A stretch of DNA of 64,000 nucleotides from Luscinia megarhynchos (taxonomy: Eukaryota > Chordata > Aves > Passeriformes > Turdidae), in NCBI GenBank assembly GCA_034336665.1, contig CM067576.1, positions 15,305,385-15,369,384 on the forward strand, written 5' to 3'. Each line of letters opens with the position of its first letter. Within the stretch, counting starts at the first letter, position 1. This document shows positions 39,601 to 54,285 of the stretch, piece after piece. The position numbers were made by a program, and so were the translations under genes. The notes under the pieces are model-generated. The model searched no databases, had not been told where the DNA came from, and saw only the letters and a program-made list of their open reading frames with translations.

Positions 39601-42600
39601 TATTTTAAAGCATTGAGGTTGTACAGTTATTTCCCTAGACAGTTTACATAGCTAAAAGAGACTGGTTCCTTGTGTTATCTCAGATTCTCTCAAATCCTCC
39701 TTTGCAACTCTCTCAGCTTTCCTTTTACCTGAAGGAAGATTAGGCTATGAATATGGGTATTTTGCCAGTGGGTATCTCCCTAGAGCTATTACCATCACAC
39801 AGCAGAATTGGTACCTTTATGAGACCTCTGGTGTGCATGTCTCTGAATTTCTTTAAGAAGAATCTGTGATGTCTCTGACCTTGGAGATATGCAGAACCTG
39901 AGTAGACAAGGCCCAGAGCAACCTGATCTGTCTCTGAAGTTTTCCCTGCTCTTGTGTGGGACATTGGATCTCTAGGGGTCCTGGCTAGTGTAAATTGTTC
40001 TGTGCCACTAAATTCAACAGCTCAGGGCATAGGAGTTGCAAGAGTTTCCTGTCAAGCTCTCAGTTCAGAACAGGTTTATCCCCTGAAGCAGGATAGCAAG
40101 AAACATGTTCCCAGTGTATCATGTATTTTCCCTTATGAATTTCTGGGGTTTACTACTGTTCTTCAAGCTCTAATCATTCCTTGAAAGACAAAGTGCTCAG
40201 AAACCAGCAAAAAATATTTCTGCTCTGTCTAGTAAGTCAGGAGGAAAAACATTTCAGGATATGGGGAGGGTTTTACTTGCTCTAAGCCTACTCTGTTGCT
40301 CTCTGAAATGGTGCTTGAATATGCTGCATGAAAAGAGCATCCTGGATACAGCACTAAGTAGGTAAAATGATCTGGATGGGCTCTGAGGGCTGCTTTCCAG
40401 CCCATGTGGTTAACATGGATAAAATGCCTGTCTCTTCCAATGAATAGCACAGTGTGGAGAATCCAGTAGCTGCAGGAAAACAGTCTGAGAGCATGTGCCA
40501 AGAGGATTGTAAGATGGCCTGTTACGTGCTGAGAACATAGCTTAGAATATGTCCTGTTGAAAAGATCTGATTCAGCTGGCACTTGTTTCCAGCTTCAGCA
40601 GCATGTCTGGAAACAGAAAACTGCTGTGAGTCAAAGCAGGGGTTGAGGCAGATGGAGCAGGGAGGAGGCAGCACCCATCTGCTGGAGCTGTCAGCAGTGA
40701 TGAGCTTCCCCAGGCTGTCCATGTAAAGGAGCTGCCTGGGCGGGACGTTTGAAGGAAAGCCAGATGGCTGCAGTTGCATGCAAGAGGGTTGATATGCCAA
40801 ATAATTTTTTACATCTCTAATGTGTGAAAAGAGATCAGGCCTTGACTTCAAAGTGACAGTGTTTGTCACGCTGCTGGATACTTTTCTGGCTTTTTTTGGG
40901 TTTTTTTCTGGCTTTTTCCTTCCCAGGCAGCAGGGTTTGCTATACCCACCCTGCAAATAGACCACGAGGTATCTAGTGCTTAATCTGTGAGCTGCCTAGC
41001 TAGCAGTGCTGCCACTGCAAGTGGTGGGGTTGTGGTGCTGTTTAGATTGGCAGCAAATGCAGAGTTCAGAGTTATGTGTATCTGGCTGAGTTCCAAATGG
41101 ATAATTACATGCTGCCTACCTAAAATTCCCCCTTACAGCTTTTTGAAATCCATTGCTCAAAGTTGTTTTTATAATGTTGCTATCTGCTCTTAATTGCTAA
41201 CTACCTTCCACTCCACAGGCAACTCCATTTCAGTGACAAGTGAGGTGACCTTGTATGCATTGTAGTGTCCCCACCATAATTTGCAAATAAATGTAAAAAA
41301 TGTAACATTTTCCTGCATGCTTCATCCCAGCTGCAGTTTCCCCAATTATATTTCTTGTGCTATCTACTTGTAAAGTAGCTCGTCTAGTTTACCTAAAACT
41401 AATTTTTCAAAGTTTTTCTATCATACAGTTACTGTCTGCTGTTTTTGCATTGTCTTTTTTACTTTTTGCTTGGTTTTTATCACTTTTTCACTATGTGAAA
41501 AAACAACACTGGCCTGTATCCCCTGTATTTGAAGTGACCTGAAATTCAGTGATGAGAAAGAGATTATTCCAGATGTGGATATCCCCTGCAGAAGCTTCCA
41601 TGTATCCATAACCTGGCCATAATGTTGGGTCATAATATTTAATCAAATACAGTGAAGTAGTACAAAAGTAGGTAGGTCAATATCAGCACCATCATTATTA
41701 TAGCAGATATTGTCATCCCAGTGGCTGGTCCATCCACATGGTTTATGAATTCCATTTTCCCATTTCCAGGGCCATCTGAAAGCTGATCTTGGAGTGCTTA
41801 TCACACAAAGCTCAAGTGGGCACTGCCAGGTGCACGTATTGAAGACTGAAATTATACAAGCTCTCCTATATTTAACTGTAATTAAGCAGATACTTGAGTA
41901 TCTGTTCATCCAGTTTGTGCTTTCTTAGGCTTGCCACCATTCAGGAAACAAATCGTTTTAGCTCTATTCCTCACATAAGGTATGTGCTTGGGAGTGATTA
42001 AAAATGTTAAGCTGTGAAGGGTGGACTTCACATAATTCTTGCAGAAAAGGTGTTTTGATGCCATTTCCATCCTGTCTCCTGCAGCCTCCTCTAAAAAGGA
42101 AAAAAATTTAAAAAGAAGACTTGTTTTAGGAGAGTATGTTCCTCACTGGGAAAGAGAAGAAAGCAGAACAAAACACATGCAGCGCACTGGAGAGTTGCAA
42201 ACTTGTTCTCAGATTTTGCAAAAACGTCACAATGAACCTTCCACTTAGAGATCTGTTGTTAAAAAATGAATCTGTGATGTTCTTCATAATGACACCACGT
42301 TCTGTGTTTCAGTAACCTGTTTATGCTCTGAGGCTTTGGAAAAGCAACCAAACACACACTTGAGCAGTGCAAGTTCTAAATCCTGGTTTAGGGCAGGGGT
42401 ATCAGGCGCTGCAGAAAATGACAACTACATTTGCATTGTAGCCCTTCCTTCAGGGGACACTGCTGATGGTCAAATCCCACATTGCTTATTAGTTCTCTGA
42501 GAATGCATTTCTGCCACAGGCAGTCTGTGAACCAGATTACATTATTTAACATTCTGCAAAAGTCGTAATAACGAGGCAAGTAGGACTGTCCAACATGGAG

Positions 42601-44726
42601 CAGCTTTCATTTCAAACCAGCAGGTGAAGCTGAGGAGATTTGCTGGAAAGAAACACTGCCTTGCTGCCATTAATAAAACTAAAGGGTTTGGGAAGTGCTG
42701 CACAGCTATTTCTCCTTGTGAATTTATGATGGCATTTGGGGAGAGCTTTTTTTCTTCAAAGGTTCCCTTTCCCTTGCAGTGAGTGATGGTTGTGCCATGC
42801 TGGCTGCAAGGCAAAGCAGAGAGCAAGCAGTTCATAAATGTAATACCTCCAAGAGAGTTCCTGGAGCACAGCAAAGTGCTCTAATGGAAGAGGCAGGCAG
42901 GGTGGGCAGGCTGTAAAATAAGTGCATTGTTCTACTTTAGGAGCTGTTTTGCTCTGTTTATACCTCACTTGCTGCCTGATACAGACTGAGTGGAAATATT
43001 TTCAGTAGAGGTATCTGAGTCTTAGGCAGTTCTGCTCATCGTCAATGTGCCCTGTAAGTCACCCACTGCCTCTGTGCCTGTCCTGGTAATCTCTGCTGAG
43101 CTGCACAGGGGAAAAAACCCTGAACCTGCGCTGGGAACAACTCATAAACTTATAAAAGTCACATATCTAATTCTACTTATACCTTGCACACTGTATAAAA
43201 GGAAAGAGTGTTACTAATTTTAGTTTGTTTCTAAACACCATATAGCTCAGAGAGGAAGTTTGTCTAGTTTCTATGGTTCAAGAAGGGTACTTTCTAGGTT
43301 CATTAAGGAAAAAAAAAGAATATTTTAAATAAATTTAATTAATTCAAAATCTAATCTTGTAGAAAAGTGTCCTTTTTTCCATTAAAATCTGTAGATATTT
43401 TTCCTCTAAGGGCAACAAGAGAAATATATATGTTTAGTTTGCACTAAAACACTCATTTCTAATAAATGGCACTGACCTTCTTTAGTGAAATTGGGGCAAA
43501 ATAATGTGTTAATCTTTCTTTAAATATGGGAGTATCCTGCAAAGCTAAAACATATAAACTTAGGGAAAAGAATAGGAAATATAACAATGAATCCGCATTG
43601 TCTGCCTGCTGTTTGTCTTTAAATATTGTGCTGTTAAAATGATAGCAGTGAATTTGCCAAGACTTGCAAAATACTCAGCTGGTGTGGGTTAATCCAACAT
43701 ATTCTTCACAGTTCTACATTTTTACAAGCAATAGTTTTATGTGAAATCCTGTTGGGATGAATGCAAAACTGGGACAGTTGTTTCTGAATTCTTGTCCTTG
43801 CCTGTGACGCTAAGTCATTTTTCTGTTTGCAAAATGGGTGGTTCATTTGCATCATCAACTCTTTACAATGGCTACCTGGTTAATGATTGCAAAACAGACA
43901 GAGGGCTTTAAAATAATTGGTAAATTATTTCTTATTCTGCTCTTGTATAGATTAGAACCAGAATCATTTGATATGGCATCATTTAATATTTGAGCTCTCT
44001 GCCTGTTTTCTCATGCTGTCACTGGTTACCAGTTCAGTTGTGTCCTGGGTGATTAGCTGGTTGTGCAGCCTCTCTGTCTTGACTCTGCACTGAAAAAATC
44101 TCTAAAAGGCATTTCTTTTCATAACCTCAGCCTCTGTGTTGCTATTCTTTGGGTAATCACCTATTTGCACCATAATGTGTGGCAGACCTAAAGGAGAACT
44201 GCCTCATGTAGTACCACTAATCCCAAGAACCATCACCACCTCTTGGAAATGTCAGCAAAAAGTGCAACTTCCTATACCATAGTCTTGAAATTGTTTCTCT
44301 TCCTTTCAAATTTCTGTAGGCAATCATCCTGCTGTGTCTATATAAGCCTGTATTTTATGTGAGTAAGGAAATTTTTTTAGGAGAGATCTCTGCTTTATTT
44401 CTTAGTGTTATCAAATCAAGAATTCTACCAAGCACATACTTAATATAGGAGCAATTTAATAAAAGTATTGGCAACTGTGGCAATGGGAAAGTATTGGCAG
44501 TTCTTAACAGGAAATCAAGCTATGCAATCTCATGCCTCAGACAGCCACAAAACTAGGAACATTGATAGTCCATTTTTAGAAACAGCTCACTTTTCTCTTA
44601 CCAGTGGAAGCACAGCTCTTTTGTAAGGATGTCACAATTAGCCCTTATGAACAAGGTTCCTAAAGTGTATGCATTGCCTATCGTGCCAGTGTTCCATGAA
44701 AAAGCTGCTTAGATATTACAGATGTG
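36611..44726. other. No gene recognised
   Basis: Frames reach 152 codons (36697-37155, +) but none shows a family motif or matching splice sites that I can support. No repeat family was recognised here. Confidence 0.55.
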
Positions 44727-44732
44727 CTAGAC

Positions 44733-45178
44733 TGTAGCTGTTTTTAAGGTTGGAGCTTTCCAACCTCAGGCCCAGCAGTCCCAAGTCCAGATCTCTCTGG
44801 ACTCTGGCTGTTGGGCTTACAGCTACCCACTAGAGAAGTACAGAAAGGTTGAGACAGAGCAGCACTGGTTCCGAGATAACTTTATTTTCCCGAAGGGAGA
44901 GTCCTACAACAGTCTAGTTACATCAGATAACAAAGGACTTTTTATAGGTTTACAGAGGATTGAATTTTCTACCAATAAAAACTACAGCTTTTAAACTAAC
45001 CAACTATCTTAAAATTCTTAAGTAAAAAAGGACCAATAACTTGTTGGCTTTAAGAGCCAATAGAAATCCAAAAAGATAACAGGGTTTTCGGTAAGGGGGG
45101 GGGTCTGGTTGCCAGGCATTCAGTAATTATGGGATGGCATTCCATGGATAAATTTTAGGGGGAGTAACATTTTCTACA
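44733..45178 (-). mobile_element. ERVK-like solo LTR, minus orientation, with 6-bp target duplication CTAGAC
   Basis: In plus orientation it runs from TGTAGCTGTTTTTAAGG to TTTTCTACA; CTAGAC flanks it at 44727-44732 and 45179-45184. Length 446 bp. The reverse complement has AATAAA (TTTATT at 44881-44886) followed by an R/U5-like region ending in CAGCTACA, which gives the orientation. A 7-bp hairpin (GGTTGGA...TCCAACC) lies at about 44748-44765, and a G run at 45097-45105. No internal genes; a solo LTR. Confidence 0.88.
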
Positions 45179-45184
45179 CTAGAC

Positions 45185-48100
45185 TGTTTTCTAATGGCAA
45201 GGCTGACGAATGTGACCTGTGGGTCTTGTCCAAGGGGAGCTTACTTCTGAAAATAATGTCTTCTGTAGAACCCACATGGTACAGTAGCAAACCATATCTT
45301 GAGGCACTGCAGTGCACTGATGAATGAAAAGAGGGTGTACCGGGTATAGAAATAGATTATTTTGCCAAGGGACTTTGACTTCCAACTGCTAAGAAAAGCA
45401 GTAAAACCACTGTGCAGTGACTTCTAGTTTAGACTTGTGTAACTGCAGATTGCTGTGGTTATCTTTTAACCATCACCAACTCAGGCAGTGATGGCAGTTA
45501 ATGTTATTAGGAGCTTGCAAATGTCACCTCTTGTTCAGGTTAATGTGACTCCCAGCACCCTGTGGTATTTATAACTTCACTATAGCTCATGTAATGAGAA
45601 AGGACACAGAGATCAACACCCACAATACTCAAGTTAGAGAAAATAATCAAGGAATAAAAGAGAAGAAAGAACACAATTTAAGTTGTTCAATCTGTCTCTG
45701 AATTTAGAGGAAAAGAAGTTCCAGTGTTTACCGCAGGACAGCTGGGCTTACATAAGATAACTAATAAATGAGTAAAATTCCAGGAAGTCAGACTGACAGC
45801 TTTCCAAGCTCTCCCTGCTCAAAGCAAAGCTGTAAAATATGATGGTTTCCACCATTCACTTCAGGGTTATAGCCAAACCCAGCTCACTTAACAGCTGGAC
45901 AAGGTGACTGAGTCAAGTGCCACGTGTAACAGCAGGCTGTAATCAACTTCAGTGTGAAGATATAAATTGCAATCCAAGGCTTTTAAAAGCAAGAAAAGTG
46001 AGCTTGAAATCAATGTGGTAACACACATGTAGACTGTTCTGAAAAAAACACAACCTTTGGCCAGATGTACAGAAACTCTTTCACACACTCTGGGACCGGT
46101 TGAATTTGTGAGGAAGAGAGGCTGCAAGTCTCTCTTGTGTCAGCAGTATAAGCAGCAAGAGGATGAGAAGAACTTTCTTCCTTTGACTCAAGAACAGACT
46201 CTTGACCTAATGCAATTTCAGTGGAAATAACTGTATGTAAAAAGTCAGCCTGGAAGTGAAGTAATTTATACATCAGACCCAAAGAGCATTTATGCTTTTT
46301 ATTGTGTGTGACCTTGAATGTCATCTGGTTTTGATTATAATTAAATAAATTGAGTACTTTGAATATTCAGGCTTTTAGTTTGTAACAGAAATTAGCCACC
46401 CTCAAACTTTGAATGCAAGCAAAAAAATTTTGCTACTTTTGTCCAAACAAACTTGGCTACAAACCATCAGAGTGACTGTATGCTTCATATTCTGCTCTTT
46501 AAATACATACTAATTAAAACCTGAAATTTGTGCTAGTGTTTATGATAATATAAAGTTCTACAACCAAACAAATATCTTGCAGAACAAAAAGAGAAGAACA
46601 AAACAGATTTTCATAAGTTAGAATTTAAAGTCTTAAATTTTAGAAATTAGGAGAATAATAGCAGAAAAGATATTTGGATTGGTTTGTTTGGGTTTTTGTC
46701 GAGCAAATCTTCAGAATGTTTTCATAGTCTGATACTTATCATTCGGCTTTAAGGACATTTCAGACTAGAGCAATCTTAAGCAAAATTAAAATTTCTTCAT
46801 TTCCATTGGTTAAGTAATAATTAACAACACATGATAATATTGTCTCAGACATTGCAACCAGATGTAAGTGAAGATCAGGTCTGGTATTAGATTGATTAAA
46901 TTCATTTTGAGTTCAGCCTTAACAGTTGCTGTTCTGGTATCACTTGGATTTCATTCTGCCTCTCACTTCTGGGATCAAGCAACTGTTTGCTCATTGTAAT
47001 GATTATTTTGTATTCACAAAAATGACTGCACAAATCATTTGCTGCAAAGCAACAATAAAGTAAGCCCAGGGAATCTTCAGAAAGACAGAGGCATGTATTT
47101 GCTTTTTGTCTGAAGGTTTCATATGAGACTTCAGACCAGAAACAAAAATCTGCCAATATTGGCTCTTCATTTCCTTATCAGAGATTTCGTGATAAACTTT
47201 ACTCTGAACATAGAGCTTGAACATAGGTTGGGAGAGGAAGTTTGATTCTGCCAAAGATTCTGACAAGGAAGTATCTGTACCCAGCCTGAGGAGATGTTCT
47301 GTTGGAATAACAATCTGTAAGGCCCAAAATACTTACAGCATGGAGCATTTGCTTCCTGTCAGCCCATTTTTCTTGGCCTTGCCTAATTTTATAAAATAGT
47401 TATACTGCTGAATAACAAAGAGGTGCTTCATCAGGTCTGACCCAGTTCTGCTTCCTAATTCTGGTATTTACATATCATCACTGCATTCTCTAAATCAACA
47501 GCCTGAGTGAATTGACTAAAATAACTTTTCTGAACTTTTTCTAGATCTTGAATTTTTAATGTGCATTTGGGTCTCTGCTTATGCTGTCTCGCCGCAATAC
47601 ATCTGATATTCTGCAACAACATAGTTTCTGACATGATTGGGTTAATTTCTCTTGCTTCAGTTATGTATTTTTCTATGGGAATAAGATGTGACATTTCCCA
47701 GAATTACCTAATAATCCCTGTTTCCTTGCAAAAGGTCTGGCTTGAGTCACCTTGCAGTACAAACCTAAGCTTTTTTTGTCTTCATGGAACACTGCCTGCA
47801 GGCCACTTCTCCTGATTTCTTGCTTTAGAAAGAGCCAGAATAGCTGGAATGGTTTTAGGCAGCTGCAGTGATTTTCTGTGTGGGTGCATCACAGCTACCT
47901 CCTACCTCTGTCCTCTCCCACTCCCCATCAGCACTGCCTGAGCTGGCTGCCTGTCAGATGACTCCTTTTCTCTGGAATAAGGTGACATTTCCTAAGGTTA
48001 ATGTTATAACTCTGTGACCTGACAGATGGAGGAGCAAGAAAGATCAAAGAGATGGACAGGGTAAGATGGTCAGAAACCTTTCTGGGAAAACCAGCCTTGA

Positions 48101-51100
48101 CTAGGCATACTGTAAATTTTGGATTTTAGATTTTATTAGCAGTGGTTTGGTGAGAAACACCCTGCCAACAGGTGAATTTTTGTATTATACTCTTTTGTGG
48201 TCTTATAAATAGTTTCTATCATATGATCCTATTTTATCTATGTAGTTTATTTAAATGCAAAAATGCATCACCTAGTTAACCTAGCCTGGGAGAAGATGGC
48301 AATATAGAAGGAGAGGTAGGATTGAAAGGAATTTCACTAGTGTTTTTAAAAGGGAATTAATGCTTCCAAGGAGCATTTTACAAGTAACTATTATTATGCA
48401 TTTTATTCTCAGATTCTTATGTAGAAATTTGTGGTAGTCTTCAAGGCCAAGGAAACCTGCAAGCAGGAAGGGGAGATCAGTTTCCTGTGTCCAGTTTAAG
48501 CTGTGTCCATCCTCAAGTAGCTGACATGGTTTTCTCTCAGGTCTCAGTGTTCTCTGTGTGGTGCACCACTGCCAGGAGTGTTTCTGGACTGAAGTGATTT
48601 TCATCTCAGCCTTCCAAAAATGCCTGAAAATAATGGCTCTGGAGAGAGCCAGAACAAGTTTATGCCGTGTACACATTGTGCACACCTGCACCACCAGCCC
48701 CAGAGTCACTGGACATTCCTCCAACAATGCTGCATGATTAGGTCCTGATTAAGCTTTCCCTTGATCTTTGATTGACATGCAACTGTGCCCCAGTGAATTG
48801 GAAGTCTTTTTAGCCTCTTTGTTTTTTTCCTTTTCCATTTCATATAAATAAGTAACTATTCTCTTTGAGGCACTTTAATATTCAGATTTGGAGAACTGAA
48901 ATTAGAGTCAGCACATTCTGACAAAAACATAGATGGATAAAAGGTTTTTACATATAAAGGATCTTCTGGTCAGTTTCCAGTTTATTTTCATTTTTTCTGC
49001 TTCCTTTTGGAATTTTTCAGCGTTGCTGAGTTCCCACATGAACATCTGCAACATAATTTTCGGCCTAAGTACTTTATAATCATACACACTATAAATATTA
49101 GATTGTGTTTTAGAGGCCACTTCACTTTGATTTTGAATATTAAGTGGAACAAACAAAAAAAATTATTATTCAGACAATTGCTGTAATTTTGGTGCCCTCA
49201 TTTCTGGGCTAAAATGCAACTAAATTCTGCTATTGCAGGAGTTTGAAATACATGGTCTTCTAATTAAGTAGTGTGCAGGATCACTCAGAGAGCTGGAGAC
49301 AGAGGCATACATACAGAGGGATAACAGGTATTGGTTCCTTTTCTAATAGCTTTTCTTTTTCTAATGGCTTTATTCCATTATTCTAAAATTTTTATATTAT
49401 TTCCTAATTGAAAGCAGCAGCAACTTTTCTTCTTGTTGCCCCATATGGATGATGCAGCATCCATTCAAAAGAGCAGCAATGAGCTGGAGATTTATGCCAT
49501 GTCAGCTGAATGAGTAAGAGGCTCTGTAGAATACCCATCTCCTCATTGCCTTATCTGGGTTTCTTTTTCTGATAACCAGGTTATGGAAAAAATTGAGATG
49601 AAGTTTTCTAGAGCCCAGGAAAGAGTTAGGTCTGGAATATTTTTACTTTTTCTCTACGAATTACCCTTTCTTCTATAAGCAGAGAAAGAATTGTATGTTT
49701 GCTTGTAGTTAAGACCTTACATGGGAGGCTGTTTCCAAAGGTCTGTAGTATAGGCTGTATATACAGTTTTGTTTAGGCCAAAGTATGTTCATGTAGCATA
49801 GAAATATTTTTAATATTATTTAAAGTGAACTATAATATATTCTGTATTATGTATCTTATGTTTCTTGGAAAAAAGTAATAAAGGTCTGTTTTCAGAAAAC
49901 ATCTGTATTTAGAACAGCACTTTCATGTGCATCCTCAAAACATGTCCATGCCAAGATGTGGAGTTATGACTATTTCTTGAAATGGCCCCACTTCTCAGTC
50001 TCACTTTTGCACTGGCCTGAGCCTACAGTCTTCTGTCTGCAGCTATGTTTACTTATTTGAAAATATATATGCACATAAAATATCTTTAGGAATTCACTGC
50101 CAAAGTCTGGCAGTAAGAAAAGCCGGAGGAATAGTCATGAAAACCAACAGTCCTGGCTGCTGTTTCCATCTGATGTCTCCAATTAACCCCATGCCATTTT
50201 GAACTTTGTAAGGGCTCTATGCAAGAGTCATTTTCCAGTGTCTCCTCAGCTGAAAATGTGAGCTGGGAAAATGTAATTCCTGCTTTGAAAGGTGGCAGAA
50301 GCTGCCTCTGCCTACACTTGTGAAAAGTACAGTGGGCCCCAATGCAATGGTAGCCCACTATAGTTCTTGGGTGTGCTGGCAGCAGTGATATTCCTTGCAG
50401 CAAGCCAGATAATTTTAGTCTAACTCTCTATTTAAATGAGCACATAATGTGGGAAACCAGGGCAAGCTCCTTATTCACTGAATGAAGTCAACACAGCATC
50501 CAGCATTCCTGTTTGCAAGCTGGAAACTTGCTTCTTGAGTAATATTTGATAATCATCCTTGCCTGCATGACCTGTATGTCAGCATATGCTGAAAGCACCT
50601 CTATTTTGAAACCAGTCTTAATAACACAGCTGCAGCCCTGCAGAAGGGAGAGCTGCCTGAACATGCCTCCTCACTGCTCAGCTACACCTAAGTTCTTCAT
50701 CAAGCACTGAAATCTGCTCTGGGCTCAGGGAAGAGCCTTATAATTAACCTATTATTGCAAGATTTTTGGATTCATTCCCCAAGGAAGGAGCATCTAGGTA
50801 AGACATGAAAAACATGTCAATCTAATACAGTAATAGAACAGTGAGGCTCTATGGCCTAATGGTGTATCAGATTTATGAAAAGCTCTTTTCTATTTATCCT
50901 CCACAAACACAAATTTGGACACAAAACCATTATATAATTGTTAATCCATAATACATTTCTCTTGTCAGTTGAATGACAACAGTCTGCACTGACCAAGATC
51001 TTTGAATTAAGTAGTTTTTTGGAGCTCTTTTTTCTTTCTAGCAACATTTTTAATACTGCAAGTGTTATAGGTCTACTATAAAATGCTACAGGATAATTTT

Positions 51101-54060
51101 AGGCTGTGGTCTGTATCCTGCTAATCAATACAACCTCATTCTTCATTCTCCTCAATCTCCTTTCCTTTTTCCAGCAGTCTTAACTGCATGATACTTTCTC
51201 TGACCTGTTACTGAGGAAGAATTTTTATATACTGTCACCAAAAAGTGGAAGGGCTTTCTAGCAGCTAATTGCAAAGCAGATAAAGAAGCCTGTGGCCAAA
51301 ATTTCTATGATACTCAGCTCAGTTGGTTAGTATTTATCTCCCTGGTTGAACCTTCCCCAGAAAGGCTTTTTTCAATAGATGCTGCATCATCTATATGGGG
51401 CAACAAGAAGAAATGTTGCTGCTGCTGCTTTCAATTAGGAAATAAAACAAAAATTTTGCAATAATGGAATAAAGCCTTAGGGGGGGCTTGTGTTATTTGA
51501 AACCTTCTTGATTTACTGGTAATGTAGAAGTGAAAATATCAGGTCAAAACATGGAATCATTTACTTAGTAATAATTCTTGATAATGTACATTCCCAAAAG
51601 CAAGTGCTACCACAGCACTTTCTCACTGATTTACAAAAATAAGCTCCACTGTGTCTGAAATTTTGCCCTGAAGTTCCAAAAACTAGCTTTTGACAACAAG
51701 GTGCAGAGCTTGTTTTTCTTTGATAGCTTTAAAAATGCATGTTCTGTATCTCTACCTTCTGAATTTGTTTTTACATATGCTTAAGAGCAGTGTTGTTTTT
51801 TCATTTAATGCACATCCCTTTAAAAAACAGCATGAGGCATGATTGTGTAAAACTTTTTTTGCATATGCAGGAGAGACAGGACTCCTTTCTCAACCTTTAA
51901 GTCTGGGATGCAGAGATCTGGAGCTGAGTTGTTTGCCAGGAATGAGGCGACATCAAAAGAGAGAAAATTGTTGTCTTATTACTGAATTTCTGGTGAGCTT
52001 TTTCCTACAGTTAACAATATCTTTTTTTTATACAAGAGTCTTAAGAAAAGAGATAGCATTTCAAAAAATACTTGTAAATCATGTGTCACAACCTCTCCTT
52101 CCTTGCTAATAGCATCAGCATAGCTCTCTAATGCACTCTGTTTCTATCATATAAGAGGGAAGTTTTCTCTAGTATTGGATGAGATGAAACAGTCACAGGG
52201 AGAATGCTAATTATATAGGCTAGCTATGAAAAATTCAGAAGGGCTCTTTCCAGTATCAATACAAGGATGAAAAAGGAAACACCATCAGTACTCTGTTGTA
52301 GCATCTCTTTTCCTATAAAGGGAAGTATTTCCTGAATATTTTTGCTGGTTTACAATTGTAGTACTCACAACTGGAAGATAAAGAATTTGGGGACAAAAAT
52401 GCCAAATTGTGTCTGCTGCATGCTAGGCTGTATAGTGCCATCTTCCTTCTGGTTTCTTTCTTGTTAAGTTCTTAAAAAGAAAACTCACAAGTTGCATAAA
52501 AATGCTTACAACTTCCCATTATAATATGACATATATAAAATAATTTTAAAATAAACATAGGCCTGTCTGAGAAGGCTTGTGATGGGCAGGTACAAGGATG
52601 TTCATCAGTGATATGCAGACCCATCTGTACATTTAATAATCCACACTTGGAAAGCACTTTCCACTGTGATTCCCTTTGTCTCTGCCAACCCAGTGTGTGT
52701 GCCTTTCAGCTCTTCTAACAAAAGGAATAAATAATTGTCCTGTTTGTCTCTTTTTTTCAAATGTGTTCATGCTCCTTGGACACTTTATGTGATGGATACA
52801 GGCAAGGGCTGTCTGTGAAAGTTTATCACAGGCTAAATCACAGGTGCAGTGGCTTCACAGATGTTTAGGACAGAAATGTAGCACAATCTTACCCATGATG
52901 GAAGTTTCATTCATTGATTAAATACAGGAAGAAGAAAATAAAAGAGGCTTTCAAAACATGAATGGTGGCCTTGGTTTTTGTAAGGTAGAGTTAACAGCTC
53001 CTTATTGCAATAAATACATTTTTGTTGTGTTTATTCCATATGCAAAATCCCCCTTAGGAGACAGGCTTATCAATAGTTTTCCACAAACAGGAACTTTTGC
53101 AGAGTACCATTACAAAACTGTTGGGCAAAAAATGTCTCTTCCAGGAATAGCACAATGCACTTTTTTTTAGTTAATAGAAGATGGATATTTTAATCCACAT
53201 GTAAGTAACAAAGAAAAATTGTTTCCTTACATTGTTCCTCTGAACAGCCAGATGACACAAGTTACCAAATGACACCTCAGACTCTACAGGAAGAGTATGC
53301 CAGTGCTGCTTTTGTTGCAAATAAATTCTCTTTTTTCAATAGCTGCCTGATGACATTGTGAATGATACCATTTAAATTTACAGTGTATTGTTCACTTCAT
53401 CCTTCCATAAAATATCAGAGATCTTGAAAACTTTCTGGGACACACTTTCATTCATAGCTTTTTGGGAGAGGTGCAAAGGTTTTCACACCTTCTTTACTGC
53501 TTTGTATTTCAGACATTTTGATGCAGCTTGTGAAATAATGTGAATACTGCATCTACCCTCCTGCACTAAGACCATCTTACACATTTATCATCTCACATCT
53601 TAGTATAACTGAGTGTCTAGCTGACATATTTCTGTATGGGCAAGTCACCTTTGCTATAAATAGATAATAGTTTAATCACTTCTGTGTTGATTGTTTGGTT
53701 CATTCCAAATGCAGAAGTTCAGGAATTGAGATACCTAGATATGTTTCAGCTTTTTGCCCATCTCTTGAGACTGTAGTACCTCCACTGGAAGAAGCACAGA
53801 GAAAAGTGGCAAAAAATTGGACTGTGGGAAGGAGTACTTTTTCTAAAAGGAAGACTAAAAGAGGTAATGGTCCATTATGATTTTGTATAATGAATATATC
53901 TCTGTGGGTCGAGAAATGTTGAGGGACATCTCCACACGGGGGGAGGGGACTTGTCCTAGACTAGATTGCACTGTTTTCTCCTGGAAAACCACGTGGGAGT
54001 TACAGATGGGAAAACTGTGTCTGCCCTGTAGGAAACTACCCACAGTGCATCCATCAGCAA
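45185..54060. other. No gene recognised
   Basis: AT-rich with scattered frames of up to 148 codons (48281-48727, -), none with a recognisable domain. No simple repeat of note before the TAGAA array. Confidence 0.55.
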
Positions 54061-54285
54061 TAGAATAGAATAGAATAGAATAGAATAGAATAGAATAGAA
54101 TAGAATAGAATAGAATAGAATAGAATAGAATAGAATAGAATAGAATAGAATAGAATAGAATAGAATAGAATAGAATAGAATAGAATAGAATAGAATAGAA
54201 TAGAATAGAATAGAATAGAATAGAATAGAATAGAATAGAATAGAATAGAATAGAATAGAATAGAATAGAATAGAATAGAATAGAA
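54061..54285 (+). repeat. Perfect pentanucleotide microsatellite (TAGAA)45
   Basis: Forty-five consecutive exact TAGAA units, 225 bp, with no interruption. The 166-codon minus-strand frame with a repeating YSILF pattern is a by-product, because a 5-nt unit with no stop in that strand stays open in all frames. Confidence 0.98.

Noticed and set aside
44811..45178. LTR boundary at TGTTGGGC (44811)
   Set aside because: No target duplication with this start; starting at 44733 gives an exact CTAGAC pair.
54061..54285. 3' tail of a CR1 LINE
   Set aside because: CR1 tails carry an octamer such as ATTCTATG, not a TAGAA pentamer, and no CR1 body lies beside it.
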